Shown: positions 50,501-63,629 of the stretch, one piece after another
Position numbering within the stretch: position 1 is the first letter of the stretch
Layout: each line of letters begins with the position of its first letter
Source: Pithys albifrons albifrons
Lineage: Eukaryota > Chordata > Aves > Passeriformes > Thamnophilidae
Reading direction: 5' to 3'
Assembly: GCF_047495875.1 (NCBI RefSeq)
Contig: NC_092461.1
Location: 52,819,511-52,883,510, forward strand
Length of the DNA stretch: 64,000 nucleotides
Program-made: the position numbers and the translations under genes
Notes under the pieces: generated by a model
The model's input: only the letters and a program-made list of their open reading frames with translations
The model's database searches: none
What the model was told of the DNA's origin: nothing

Positions 50501-52150
50501 GGATCCAGCAACAGACACTTATATTTAGGAATATGCTTTTTCATAAAAATGGACTGATTATATCCAAAACCTGCTTAATACAGAGGAAATGGAGCAAGAA
50601 AGCATAGTATTATTGCAATCAATACTGGTGTTGAAGACTGTGTTCTAAAAAATAAAAAAACCACCTGGAGTAAAAAGTTAATTCATCAAATTTCTCTTAT
50701 CTACAGTGCCCATTTGGGGTTTTTTTGTCCCTCCAGTGTTTAAATGTACTACTCCAGTGTTAACACTAACCCCTAATCCGATTTTATGTATGCTTAACTT
50801 TACGCTCTATGAGTTCTCATTAAAACTCAAAATGTATAAATTCAAACACAGCTTTTTACAGAATAAGGGTTGCATGTTGTGAAATACATAAGATATATAA
50901 TATAGCCCCATTAAAATTACAACAGAATACCCAGCTGGATTTTCCTGGTCATTTTTGTTATTTTAATGCAGCTTTAAATGTTGTGCTACATGTTAAAATC
51001 TTAGTTGGAATTTTAAAACAGAACAAACCATGTCTACAAAAATTAACTTTGACGATGCAAGTAATTTTCTCATTGTGAAGTTAGCCATGGGTAACTTATA
51101 ATTATTTGAAATGTATTTGACAATTTATTCCAAAGCTTCCCAAATCTTTTTGATAAGCAGTTCACCAGGAATGCTCAGTGTATGGCATATCAGATGCTCC
51201 TCAACTTTTCCCGGGCAAGTAAGTCACAACTTTCACCAGGCTTTTTAAGAAAACAGTCCCTTATATCCCCATAAATCTTATAATTTTAATTAGCTTTTAT
51301 GCCAGTGAACACATCTCCTGTGTTGCCTTGGCCACCTCTAAATCAGAAGTAGGAGGATTTCCCATGCTGCATCCAAACAGGGGATCATCAGACATGGACA
51401 CTGCGGCTATAGGAGATATTTTAGAGCAGGGCATAGGAAATCTTGTAAGAAAATATCTTAATGATTCTAGGGAAAGTTTATTTTTCCTATTTGTCTATGT
51501 AGCCATTGCCCTGCAGCATGAGAATAACTGTCTCTTAATTTTTCTGTCTTATCTAATATCAGTATGGGTATTTCAATTTTCCACAGAAGTGCATAACTCT
51601 TTTTTCTAATCCTGCCATGCTGTTGGCCTCAGTGACAAGAATCTCATTTACAGCAATCTCACATTATATCCCTCCCTTTCCTCACTTTTGTTAGCAGCCT
51701 CAGAGATGAAGAGTGGCTTCTGGAGGCTGCATACAGTTTTGATGTGCCGATAGCAAGTAAAGACTAAGATAAAATACCAGACCTCTAACACACCTACTTA
51801 AACATCTGTATATTAGTTGCCATTTAAGCCGATTTTGAATACCCTTTGGCAAATGTACAGGAAGGCACAGGAAGGGTGACAGACGTGGCTGAACTGCAGT
51901 GTGAGGGGGTCCTGCCTCAGCTTTTTTGGGATGGAAAATTTCGACTCCGGATCTTTCAAATCTGGATTCAAAAAATAAATCTGCTCAATGGGGAAAAAAG
52001 GAGATAGGATGGAAAAAATGAAAGCAAAACACTGGTTGGTCAAAGGATCAAAGGAAAATTAAAACTAAAGAAAGGATTAAAAATTGAGAGAGCATTTTGG
52101 GAACATTGCTTTTGTGCAATATCCCTTGGCTATGAAAGACAGAATTAGAA
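47544..52150. other. unique sequence, no gene seen
   Basis: No element or exon is recognised. A GC-richer patch at about 49020-49500 has several purine-rich runs but no interpretable frame. Confidence 0.45.
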
Positions 52151-52205
52151 AGATTTCATCGAATTTCAGGTCAGAAGGGGATCATTACGATCAGTTGCTG
52201 AGACT
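52151..52205 (-). mobile_element. possible ancient CR1/L3-type 3' tip
   Basis: GAATTTCAGGTCAGAAGGGG followed by ATCATTACGATCAG resembles the conserved amniote CR1/L3 tip usually read as GAAGGGACCATTATGATCATC. It is short and diverged; a chance match is possible. Confidence 0.4.
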
Positions 52206-53466
52206 TTCTCTCTGCTGTTAAGGATGCTGATGCAGTCAGCTCTGCTGCGAGGCATCCCTGGGGGGATGGCAGACCGAATGCTTAAGCCTGAAGCCTCTCA
52301 GCCAGTGCCATGCTTTGAAGGCTGGAGATGAAGCAGGTGAGGGCTCTCTCCCATTGTGTGTGCAGATTGTGCCTGTATTCTTGTCTTCATGTCAGTATTT
52401 CCCCTTCTTCCGCTCTCTGGGCTGCCATGGCCTTCTCACCTCTGTCCTAAGTTGTTACCCCCCCCTCTTGCCTACCTAGTGAAAAACTCAAGAGGAAAAC
52501 GTTGCCTCACAAAGCTTCTGGGCATGGTTTTCCTCCAAAACCCCGTAACCTGTTGGCTGTTGCTTGCTCTTTTGAAAAGCAAGGAAAGCGTATGTGCTGT
52601 CAGGGGTGGGGGGCAGGTGGGATGAGGTTGCTCCACAGCAGAACAAATGGAAAAGACACCTTCTTCTCACAGGCTTTGCTTTACTTTAATTTGTCTTATC
52701 TTCAGAAAATGCACAAGTCAGGCAAGGACTTATAGGTGCTACATTTTGTCTGTGTACACTATCAAGATCTAATTAGATCTCTGGTTTGGTCTGCAAGAAT
52801 CAATGGTTAGACCTCTGAGGCTTTCCCTGCCCTGTCCCAGCTGTATGCTTCTGCTGCCTGTGTTCCTGGAGAAGCACTTGCCATGGAAAAGAATTTCAGT
52901 GCTTTTTCAGCTCATCTTAATGTTTTGCACATCCCTCTTAGCCACTGCAGTGAAGATTTTGATAAAGCAACCATGTTTTTAGATATAGCAATAACAGATT
53001 TTGTCTTCTATTTCACAACATATGCTAACAGCTGTTTACAAAGTAGGGATGGTGGAATGCAGTCCAGTGGGTATACTGACTATTCATTTATCCAGAGGGA
53101 TTACACTGTGGTGAACAGCATTTGGACTTCAATTTAGTATGCATCCAGCCGAATTATGCGATTAGCTGATATGCAATAAACCAGAACAGAAACACATGCA
53201 GTCAAATGGTGCCAGATAAAAAACATATGATTCTTATACAGGTTCTTATAATATTGTACAGTTAAATTATAAATACATAGTTATATGGAATTTGGCTATC
53301 TTGACATATATTTATACTTTTGGTGCACTCTGAGCCTGTATCTGTAGCCATATGTGTAAAGCTGCACCGATTTCATGTTCTTTATAGTACCTGTTAAGCA
53401 ATTTTGTTTTGTTGCTTTACTTGAGCTATACCAGAAATCATATGCTGGCACAAATCAATGATTTCA
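52206..53466. other. unique sequence, no gene seen
   Basis: No exon or element is recognised; AT-rich after 52.7 kb. Confidence 0.5.
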
Positions 53467-54000
53467 TGTCACTTAAAAGACGACATAAGATTTAAGAGAC
53501 AGGCTTTTATTAAAAACAAGTTTCCGAGGAAACTCCTCTCCCAGCAGAAACTTTGTGGTGATTTTTAAGAACAAAGGGAAAGAAAGAAAGAGGTTTTTGG
53601 TTAGCACTGGGAACTTCTAGAGTTATGGGGACACTCCCCCCACATCCCATCCCCTCTGGCAGTGCTGCCTTTCTCCAGGATGGAGGGGATGGGGACGGGA
53701 GGAGGGCCTACCTCCTTGTGCTGCCCTGCTGCAAAGAAGCAGAGCAGAAAGAGCCCCGAGCAGAACTTTTGTCTCTAATCACCACTAGCAGTGTGCTGAG
53801 CCCAGAGAAGAGAGCAAACAGGGAGGGAACCAATTTGAGAGGTTTGTCATCTTGCTGCAGGCTCCTGACTGAATTACATCCTTTATACTATTGTGGGACT
53901 GACCACGGTCCCCACCACCAGCCTGCTCCTTGTCAGAAACCAAGGGCTTGGCAGCTCTGTCCTATGGATCAGCTGTGGGCAGCAGCTGGATTTTGATATA
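53467..54000 (-). mobile_element. possible solo LTR, boundaries uncertain
   Basis: Read on the minus strand this segment has a TATA-box-like GTATAAAGG (about 53888-53880), then about 370 bases later AATAAAAGCC (about 53517-53508), then a terminal AAGTGACA at 53467, the order promoter, transcript, polyadenylation signal, end found in LTRs. The terminal GTGACA resembles the ends of the LTRs at 15551 and 20871. I find no target-site duplication and cannot place the other end with confidence. The 123-codon plus-strand frame inside runs antisense and has no recognisable motif. Confidence 0.35.
53685..53706 (+). repeat. canonical G-quadruplex motif
   Basis: G-runs at 53685-53688, 53691-53694, 53697-53699 and 53704-53706 are separated by loops of 2, 2 and 4 bases. 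This meets the strict four-run motif on the plus strand. Confidence 0.85.
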
Positions 54001-56883
54001 TAATTTGTGTGAACTTGGATGAAATAAACTTGTGAGTGTAACAAACAGGGAACCCTAAGCTGAGGGATGCTGCTTGATTCACCCATGCATGACCATCCTG
54101 CCTTCACATAGGAGTAAGATCTTCTCTATCCCTTTCCATCCAGAAGGATTGTGTTATTACCTTTCCAGCTTTACCACTTTGCTCGATATTAAAGTGATCA
54201 GTGCAATGGCAAAGCTCATATGTAAAGAAGCCTTTCCCTGTTTTCTTGTTTCATAGGACACAAAGCATTGACCAGATTAAACAAAATGACTGGGAAGAAA
54301 TAGTGAATGACGACTAGCACAGTGATTGCTGTTCATCCTTTGTGCCATGTGAGGCTGGAGCCTCATGGGAAATAACATGTACAGAGGTAATTAAAACTAT
54401 ATGGATGTATATGCCTAAGTAGGCCAAAATATGGCTGTAGGCAATTCTTCCAAAATGATGCAGTAGGAAAGTTCTTAGCCTCAAAATGAGGCTTACATTA
54501 TTCAGGGACAATCCCATGTCATCCTAAGTTTGTAATAGACTTGGGTATCAAAGTACAGTTTGATTAACCATGAGACCAAAAATACATAAAAATAGGAATT
54601 AAAAACATTATAATGCAACTCATGTATTTGAAGGTATTGTAATGATAAAATATTGTTGAATAGCTTTCATTTCTTAAAGTGCTCTTGTTTCTAACAGAGG
54701 AAAATAAGTAAGCAGCACTCCTCTGGATTTCAGTGGCTTAAAAAAATTGTAGGCTTTATATGAAAAAAAATATTAAGTTTTAGAAATATTTATCTAGCGT
54801 TGTTTTTAATTTGGAATGTGAATTTGCACCAGTCTTCAGAATAGCTGGAGGTCTGCAGTCCATTCTGTATATAACAGTGTGTATTTCTTTTTTCCAGATT
54901 TGCATTTTTGGGAAAATTTGAAGTCGACTTTTTAAATATTTTCAAGTACTTTTGGTACAGAAATGTGCAGAAGAGACAATGAATGCGTACGAATTATGTG
55001 ACATTCTAAAACCATGTTTTCAAATGCATTTATCTGAATTGAAACTGTGACTTAATAGCTGTATCTGTATCAACACCGTATCAGCTTACCATAGGAGGAA
55101 AATATATTAAATGAGACATAACCTACTAAGGTCACTTCAGGGGCTATCACTGAGCAGAAAATAAATGTTAATACTTTCAGATTTAACATGGGTAAGCTAG
55201 TCAGAACCAATAGTTTGGGGCTGAATTCTGAAATGCCCTCGGTGAAAGCAATGCAAGGGGGATGGTCAGTGAGATGGAATTATTAAAAGATAGGGTGGAG
55301 CCAAGCCCAGCCATATGGTGAATGCCATAACCGGGGCAGACCTGTCATGGCCAAGCAAGCTGGGAAAGCAGGCGAAAAGAAATTGTCCTGAAAGAACAAC
55401 ATGCATCCCGCCATGAAGAAATGAGGGCAGAGGGCTGTGGGCAACGCGTTGGCCAGTGACTGACACTTGCACTGATGAAAGACAACACTGGAAGTTGAGC
55501 CCTGGCTATACAAAGTTGATTAGGGTAGATGGGACCCTTCATCATGCCTTAAAAAATCATCACAGCTCAAAACACTCACTTCCAATATGCCTAATAAAAC
55601 TGTCGGTCATTCACGCAAGTTGGATGAGTAACATATCTATCAGTAAAATAGCTGCATAACTGGGTGCATGAGACATAGCTGTTCATAACACATAAACCCC
55701 AAAGTCCTTTCTACCAACAAGAGATGTGAGGGTCTTTGTCTTACCGCAACTGTGACAGAAGCCTGAAATTTACTGTATATTCTTCATTTTTCTTCATTTG
55801 TACATTTTAGTGAAAAATTTTATAGATTAAAATGCATGAACTTGTTTGCATTTTGATAAGTAGTATAGTCAATAGAGCCATTAACTAGACATTTACTTAA
55901 CTATAAAAACTCAGTTCTCAAATACTTCATTTGTTAGATGACTCTGATGGGATACATAACCTTGGTAATATTTACTTCAGGTGTGTTCAGAACTGAGCTC
56001 TCATACAGCAAAAATTTCTTGCCCCAGTAATTCCCTAGTTTGCACTGGCACACTTTTCAGAACCTCTGGATCACCAACTGATCACTAAAGTGGATCTAAA
56101 TTGCTGGAAGTGCCCGAGCTGATGCTGACTTCAGTTTCTTGAGTCCATGTGGTAAGTGTTGCACAAATGTGGTCTAGTTCAGAGCTGGCTTCTCTAGTGC
56201 TAGTTCTGAGATCTTTGCAGCAGTCCATGGTATGATACAGGTGATGCAGCTTTATTATCTGCTTCCTTTTTCCAATAACCAGAATTACATTATTTAAAAA
56301 TTCAAAAGTAACTCATGCCAATTGTGGTACTTCCACAAATACTTCCTGCGAAGACAAACCCACTCTGTGCCAGGAAGCCATTGAGAGTTTCATACTGATC
56401 AGATAAGTGTATCTCTGAACCTGGAGAATAGAAATGAGAACAAAACTCAGTCAATTAAGCCCAGAAAGACAGATTCCCTGTTGTAACAGCCCTATTTTTC
56501 ACTGTGCTCTTGGGCTCAGTCTTCCATCTCACATTACAGCTACTGACGGTATGCATGAGCATGCGCTCTTCTTATATGTACAGTCTAAATCCATTACATA
56601 TTCTTGTACCTATAGTCATTGAGTTTATTTGGTTTCTCTTTTGACATGGTACAGACAAAGTTGTCATGTTTGTACAAGCAAATTATATGTAACTAGCACC
56701 TTTTGCATTTAAGCAAACTGGCACAGTATAGACTACACTTGTATTCATAAATTCTGCTCCACAAGGGCTGAGCATATCCAAACAGTGCAGCAGAAATGGT
56801 TTCTGGCCCATAGTAGCTCCTAAACCATGTCCAGGACCTCTTCGAAAGAATTATTATTGTCTTGGGCCAAGGTTCCACTCAGG
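54001..56883. other. unique sequence, no gene seen
   Basis: AT-rich DNA with a slightly GC-richer patch at 55250-55520 that includes an ACGCGT site. Overlapping minus frames there (60-80 codons) show no recognised domain. Confidence 0.5.
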
Positions 56884-56896
56884 ACAATTTAACTGT
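56884..56896. repeat. left TSD of SINE copy 2
   Basis: ACAATTTAACTGT recurs exactly at 57257-57269, a 13-bp target-site duplication. Confidence 0.95.
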
Positions 56897-57084
56897 GTAT
56901 GGCCAAACTTCGTGAATGAAGATTTGGGAAGTGCTCTCCCCACGTAGGTGTGCCCTTCGAGCCTGCACAGTGGATGTTTTAGGTGAGGCACAGTAGGTGC
57001 AGAACTGGCCCCACCGTTTAAGTCCTAAGGTCCATCTGCCACGGCTGAGCGAGCTTGGACAGTGACAGTGAAATCCTCAGAACT

Positions 57085-57147
57085 GTCTACAGCACCGACT
57101 ACTAACTGGGGCTGACCCTGCTGAGCATCCGAGATCTGACGGGATCG
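57085..57147 (-). repeat. 5S rRNA-derived middle of SINE copy 2
   Basis: It carries the 5S block GTCAGATCTCGGATGCTCAG and CAGGGTCAGCCCCAGTTAGT, then the junction with the GTGCTGTAGAC end, so the deletion seen in copy 1 was already present in the source element. Confidence 0.8.
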
Positions 57148-57178
57148 GATGGCAGAAAGGCATTGAACTGTCCGGTAG

Positions 57179-57251
57179 GGTCTCCACTGAGACTCAAACT
57201 CATGACCTTGTGATCCAGAGTCCGGAGTGCTCACCATTACACCACGGGACC
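57179..57251 (-). repeat. tRNA-Gln-like head of SINE copy 2
   Basis: 73 nt beginning GGTCCCGTGGTGTAATGG on the minus strand. It keeps CTCTGGA at the anticodon-loop position, one base longer than copy 1 and closer to tRNA-Gln. Confidence 0.75.
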
Positions 57252-57256
57252 GCCCT

Positions 57257-57269
57257 ACAATTTAACTGT
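57257..57269. repeat. right TSD of SINE copy 2
   Basis: Exact partner (ACAATTTAACTGT) of 56884-56896. Confidence 0.95.
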
Positions 57270-60200
57270 ACAGCTGACTGTACAGCTGATGGAACACCAC
57301 AGCTGCAAACAGTCCTAGGCATTATTTAGTTTCCTGGTATGGATATCATTAGTCTGACTTGACAGCAGCCTCTGAATAAAATACAGTCTTTAAAATAAAA
57401 CCTTAGGAAAAAAGCATTCTGTTTAATTCAGATTTTTTTCAGCCTTATCTATTTGTGTATTGTTTGTTATTTTGTAAACATTGACTTAGATCAGTTTCTT
57501 TGCAAATGCTAGAACACTAAAGTGCTCTTTTGCTCAAATAGGAATACTATTCACTCATTCTTTTTTGTCTGATTTTTTATAAACTGGAAGACTTTATGAG
57601 ATTTTGCTTTAAAAATTAATTTCTCTCTTGGTTTTTCTAGGGAAAATATACTGTCTTTTAGGTGGGAAGTTTAAAAAAAGATTACATCTCTTTTAGGTTT
57701 TAATTTACTAAGAATAATCCAGCCAGTACAGTTCAACATCTGTAAGCCTCAAGAGCAAGTTGTCATACTTCAGACAAGCACAGAGAAGTGAAGAAATTTT
57801 CTAAGAAGTAAGATATAATTTTATGGAAGTGAATTGCTACTCTGTGAACACTTAGGAATTGTGGTGTTCCACTTCTCATTATGTATGCCCACAAGAGAAA
57901 TATTAAACTAGACTTTTCTTTGACTGTTGCCTTCATTTTCTCCTTCTCTTGTACATACTTATAAAATAAAGATCAAACTTCCTTGAATTCTTTTTATCTG
58001 CTTTGAAGTCTAAGGAAAACTTTTTTGGAAATTCTATTTTCATCTCTGTGAATTTATTCTCTAATGTTTCTAACTTGTCAAATATGGACTGTGCAGTTCG
58101 AGGAGCAGTTAAGGAAAAAAGCCCATCTTTGAATCTACATGCATGGACAATCATTCTCACAACTCATGAAAGCCATCAAAAACGTGGAGTCACAATATAT
58201 TCTTCTACTAAATTTCTTTTGGACAGTTCTGAGACATATTCACTAGATTCTGTGAAGGGGGAAAAACAGTTTCTTCTCTTTTTGCCCAGTAAATTACTTT
58301 GAGTATGTAAAAGAAATGCATCCTATGGCTTTGGACATCTCTTTTAATATTATTTCTTTTTTCCTTTTTTTTCCTTTTTTTTTTAACCAGAACTCGAGTT
58401 GTAAAGAGAAGGCATATTGTAATTTTAGAAGGATAAATAAAAAGTATCCAACTAGAGCTAATGCTCAAAGATAGAAAGACAATTCCCTGGGAAGGTGCTG
58501 GGGGTGTTGGGCTGGAGCCTCTTGAGTTAGCTGAAAGAAGCCTGAATCTCTGACTCTGCTTGGAGAAGCAGAGAAGAGATACCACTTCCAGTATCCATAA
58601 TACTGGATATTACCCTGTTCCTGTAAAGCAAGCCATGTGAGAGCACTCCTCAGGCAATGCCTTAATGAATCTAGAAAGAAACCTCTAATTAGAAGCTCCA
58701 CATGCACCTCCTGCCCTCAGGGGCTTGGTCCCACTGTCCCACCTGCAACTGAGTTCCTCCTACCCCAGGCAGGGTGCTGTAGCCTGACCCCTTGGTGCAT
58801 TGCTCGGGCATCTTGAAATGGCCCTGTGAGATGGGTCTGTGTCTCTCTGCTGAGATTCAGCCCTGCCCCTGTGGCTGCAGCACTAAATCCTCCTCCTCAC
58901 TTTGGCCTACAAAACTAGCTTTGCTTTCATATTTTCCGTAAACGAGCTTGTCCTGGACAACACAATACTCCTCAGCCCATCTTGTGGGACTGACTTACTG
59001 GTGGTCTGAAAAAAATGATCAAATCATCTTCCCAGATGTTTGTAGCTGTAGGCCAGCTGGGACCTTTGAAGGAAACTGAAGATATGGGCAACCAAAACCT
59101 TGTTTCATTTGGAGAATGAAAAAAAGTCTGATACTCCTGGTGGAACCACGGGAGATGTGTTATATTTGCAGAGAAACAGTGTTGGGGGAAGGTAGCTGAC
59201 TGCAAAAGCAACTGATGGAGCAGTTGTCCACTCAGCTCCCATCTCATGTGTCTGCAAAGGCATCTTTTTTATTTTGCAGTCGATGGGTTTTTTTTAAAGA
59301 TGGATGACACCTTGTTTAAAATCTTCTTGGGTCTGAAATAAACCCTGATGGATCAGGAATGGTCTTTAGTCTAAAATACTGTAGTAGAAATTGAACGGAT
59401 ATTATAGCTGTAAGAATTTCCAGAATAGATATAAAGATATTTCTACTTTGCAAATGTACATATCTAATGATAGATGTGTATAAACACACACATTCTGTTT
59501 AGACCTCATCAAAAGGCTCATAATGGTAGACTCTTAAGTGAGAGGCTTTATGAGGCAAAGTACCTAAGTTGGAGACCTGAAAAGGCTTTGTATGGCTATT
59601 TTTTTAAGAGGAAAAAACCCCAAACATAAAAGCCTGCAGGTAATGAAGTGCTTAGTGTAAGATCTCAGTTCTCAACCTTGCAGGTATTACATTTCAATTT
59701 GATGCAGTAAAAGATTTTGCTGGTCCTAAACTAGGGATCAGCAAGAAGGAAATGGTTTTTTTCCCCCTTTTAAGCAGGTGGTGATTGTTTTAAATTATTA
59801 GAGGTCTAAACTTGGCCACAATCCAAGATATGTCAAGAAGCTTAGGTCCTCAGCTCCAGAGTGAAAAGCACACATCCAAATATTTGATCAGAGCATATTC
59901 TTCTAGCCTTGCTGAAAAAGAGAGACTCAGAGATGACAATACAGATTATATTTTTCTTTCAGAATCAAAGAGGTGGTGTTTTTGTTTTGGTTTTTGGTTT
60001 TTGTTTTGTTTTTGTTTTTGTTTTTTTTCTGTTTTTTTCCCATGGAAGAATTAGAATGTGTTCAATTAGAATGGTCCAACATATCTCTGGCAAACAGGAA
60101 AATTCCTCAGGGATCCAAATTAACAAGAAAACAAGCAAAGAAGAGGGCCACTCACAGTAGTGCATAGACACTGCCTCTTGTATGGTTTTACTTTTGTGTG

Positions 60201-61080
60201 TTTGATTGCCTTTGTGAGTTTTGCATCTTGTATGTTTTTGTTTATTGAAGACCAATCAAAAAGAATAGAGATTACAGAGGAGGAAGAAAGGAAAAGAAAA
60301 AAAGGAGAGGAGAAATCTTACACATGTGAGGCCAAGGGATATTGCCTTTCAGGGTTCATGCACTGTTATCTTTAATTTTTATGGTATTTGAAAAGAATGG
60401 TAATGAGTATCAGAATTAAAATGCAAGGATTGATGACTTCAGAGAAAATGCATTTCCCAGAATTAGCTGTTGCCCCCAAGGCTTTTCTAGACCAGTGAAC
60501 CACCTTTAACCCTCAGCTGCCATGTGCCCTTTGAGGAACCTACCAGAGCATTTTCAAAGCAAGGCCCAGAGCGAATGTGCAAATTGCACATAGCTGAAAA
60601 CATCCTTCTGGCAATTCAGAAAAACTACATGGAAAATAGCAGCATGGCATGTTTGGAAACAATGTAAGTCAGTATATTTTTCTGTTTATTATCTGAGGCT
60701 TTGGGGCCACTAGAGAGCCATGGGCTACAGTTTGTGGACCACTGAGCTGCAGAACCAGTCCTCATTAAAGAATACCTTCATCCTGCAGGGTAACTTCCAT
60801 ACATTAAGAGTCCTCTTGGTAGGAAAATATGAAACAAGAAATTTTTAAAGGACTGGATAGCTATGAGGTGATTTGCTTTCGCGCATTGGGCTAGTTCAGC
60901 TGATGATGTCAAAAAGTTTGTTGTGCTTTACTATTGCTTAACTTGTAACCTGGAAAGCTGGTTCTTTCCTGTATCTGCTTTTCAAACTGTTGCTCCCAAG
61001 ACTTACTTGACCTTGTAGCAAGGGCAAAGATGGTTTTGGTGATTTTTTAATCAGAACCACCCCCCCCCAACTTTGCTCAC
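57270..61080. other. unique sequence, no gene seen
   Basis: No exon or element is recognised. Simple sequence includes T-rich runs at 58340-58384 and a (TTTTG)-like tract at 59975-60040. A 21-base hairpin (TCCAGTAT, loop CCATA, ATACTGGA) lies at 58587-58607. Open frames up to 125 codons overlap the T-runs antisense. Confidence 0.45.
59975..60040. repeat. T/G low-complexity tract
   Basis: A run of TTTTG- and TTTTTG-like units ends in plain T-runs. It explains the phenylalanine/valine-rich and lysine/threonine-rich open frames that cross it. Confidence 0.9.
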
Positions 61081-61223
61081 AGACGTGGAGTCTCCCTCAC
61101 TGGACATATTCAAGAACTGTCTGGATGCAATACTGTGCAATGTGCTCTGGGATGACCCTGTTGATGGACCAGATGACCTGCTGCCATCCTTTACAACCTT
61201 ACCTATTCTTTGATTCTGTGATT
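61081..61223 (+). mobile_element. CR1 LINE 3' end
   Basis: GACGTGGAGTCTCCCTCACT, TATTCAAGAACTGTCTGGAT, TGCAATGTGCTCTGGGATGA and GATGGACCAGATGACCTGCT are followed by CCTTTACAACCTTACCTATT and the terminal GATTCTGTGA. This is the last ~140 bases of an avian CR1 on the plus strand, ending in the expected octamer-type tip. No TSD is seen, as usual for CR1. Confidence 0.88.
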
Positions 61224-63629
61224 TTTTTAAGCTTGACACAAGAAATGGACAAATCTGCAAAGCTGGGTTGAAATTTCTTATACCTACTGATTCTGCTAGT
61301 AAGTATTGGAGGCGCCTCTTTTTGCTTACACAAAATCAGATTTGTTTTTGTGTGTTCAATAACACCTACTTAATACCAAATATGACAAATGAGGCTATGC
61401 TACTTCCTACCTTGGTAGTTATATGAGACTAAGATATTATTTCTGATGATTATCAAATATAACATTATCCAACTCTAATATTAGAGTACAGGTGAAAGTG
61501 GAGACAGTATGCAGGAACAAATTTTGGAGTTTTGAAAATGAAAATAAGTTTATTTGCAAATTTGGTGGATATAGTAATGCAAAGCATTAAGAAACTGGCT
61601 TACAGTCTGTAGCACCAGTTTGCTATTGCTGACCTGACATACTGGCTGTTCATGAACCACTTAATATAATGACAATGTTGACCTGAGATCCTTCCTGTGA
61701 GGCACAAGAATGAAAGAGAAACAGCCTTCCCATTGACTTTCCTTAATTTTGTGCATTCATCAGAAACCAAACATTTTGTGAGGTATTGATTTGTGTTCCT
61801 AGTTTTCTTGATCCTTAATGATATAATACCATGTAAAACATTTTAAAGAAAAATGTAGTAATCTTATATAGGAACAAACTGTTTTGTCAATAAGTAGTGT
61901 AAGTGTGCCACAAAAGCAACTCACCCTTAACATGACAGCAATTTCTTCAATGACATTTACGAGCTCATTGAAAGAACAGTAGCAATTTTATTATTGTTTG
62001 AAGGTTACTACTCAATGTATAAAGAAAGTGTTATGAAAATTAGAAATTGCATGCAACACAAGTCTTTTGTAAATAACACAACTATATAAATTATATACAT
62101 ACTAGAATTATATTATACACTTACACACTATGTGAAAAGCAGAACAGACCTTTTACTAAACTAAGCTGTATTTTAATTAGGAGAGTGGTAACAAGCCTTT
62201 AAAATCAGCCAACACTGTATTTTGGTTTTAACTCAGAAATTCTGGGGCTTTATGAATTCATGACAGACCCTAAGGGATACATTTTCAAAGCATTGCACAG
62301 GATTTTAGCCATGCAAATCCCATTAAAATCAGTGGGAGACATGTGGCTAAAACCCACGCAAGCCTTTGGAAGCAACATGCCCCTTAATGTTATCTAGACA
62401 GTGTTCCGTCCTGTGAATTTCCTTGCTTCCAATTTTTACAACTGAATTCAAAAGGAAATAAAATTTGCCATGGGGATGTGGGAATTTTAACAGGATGCAG
62501 GCTCTTTTAGTTTCAGAGACATAGTTCTGATCTATAAACTACATTAACACGTGGTAAAGATATTTTTGGTCTATGCTTTCCAGGCTTAATCTATACCCAG
62601 CTGTTTTGACCTGTGATTTTACTATGCAACAAGGTAGGCAACTGACTTCAAAAATATACATAGTGTAGTTCTTAGCAGATTATAATTTTTCCTAATAAAG
62701 TCTTTGAACTGGGTAAATGATTAAGTTCCTTACGGAACAATGTATTTGACTTGAGGCCTGTGATACCCCGACTGATATGGTATCTGCTGCCAGATGTTTC
62801 AGAAAGACCCAAATGCCCTATAGAAGTCACAGATAGGTACTCTCAAGTAAGAGCAGTAGCTGATCAGTGTGAGCTTTAGACAAGTGGGTCTTCCCTGGTT
62901 GCCTGTGTTGCAGGAACACCAGTGGGGATCCACAGCAGGGCAGAGATGGGCAGGGATGAGCTCGGGAACACGTTTTGCTGTTAGGTGAGAAGAACTTCTG
63001 TCTCTGAAGCAGATAGAGAAATGAAGCTTTCTCTAGACTGTGTCTATCACCAGACAACAAATACGGAAGTAAAAATAATATATCTGAAGAGTTTTGCCAA
63101 GTCCCTTATTCAAAATCAATTTCCAGTCAGGGAAGCAGAAACTCTTGATTGGGAAAGTTCTTTGATACTAAAGGCAATGGGAAAACCTGGATCAATGAGA
63201 AATGTGTGCAGGCGCACACAACAGAGAAGGGCAAACTGAATGGTGAACCTTCTTATCTGTATGACAGGTAAAAACAGACACTAAAATTTAAGTCCTGAGC
63301 AGAAACACTACCAAACGCCATTGTTTGAAACCTGTAAGTCCAGGTGTCTTGAAGAAAGGTAATTTCAAAGAATTTCAAAGAATTTGAAATTATCTCTCCA
63401 TGTTTTCTATGCCTACAAAAGGAGTCAGAATTGCAATAAAACCTGGTCATTTTACAGTATTTCTGTGAAGGGCTGAGCAAGATGATTTTTTGGTACTGCA
63501 GCTCACCTGGAAGCACCTCACAGGGGCACCCCGGCTCTGGGATACGATGTTTTGGGGTCTTATGGGTTTAACCCCTGACCTGCTGGTGTAGCCCGTGTCC
63601 CTTAGCGACTGGTTTGCTGTGTAGGGCTT
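61224..63629. other. unique sequence, no gene seen
   Basis: AT-rich. No exon or repeat is recognised. A small direct repeat (AATTTCAAAG twice) lies at 63361-63381. Confidence 0.5.

Larger units (their letters stand above)
56897..57256 (-). mobile_element. tRNA/5S rRNA chimeric SINE, copy 2
   Basis: This 360-bp minus-strand SINE has the same three modules in the same order as the copy at 5465-5830: a tRNA-Gln-like head (57251 down to 57179), a 5S rRNA-derived middle (57147 down to 57085) with the same internal deletion, and the same tail ending in GTTTGGCCATAC. It is bracketed by an exact 13-bp duplication, which fits target-primed reverse transcription and a fairly recent insertion. Its B box reads GAGTTTGAGTCTC, one change from the GAGTTCGAGTCTC of copy 1, which may weaken polymerase III transcription. 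The 70-codon open frame inside is not a gene. Confidence 0.92.
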
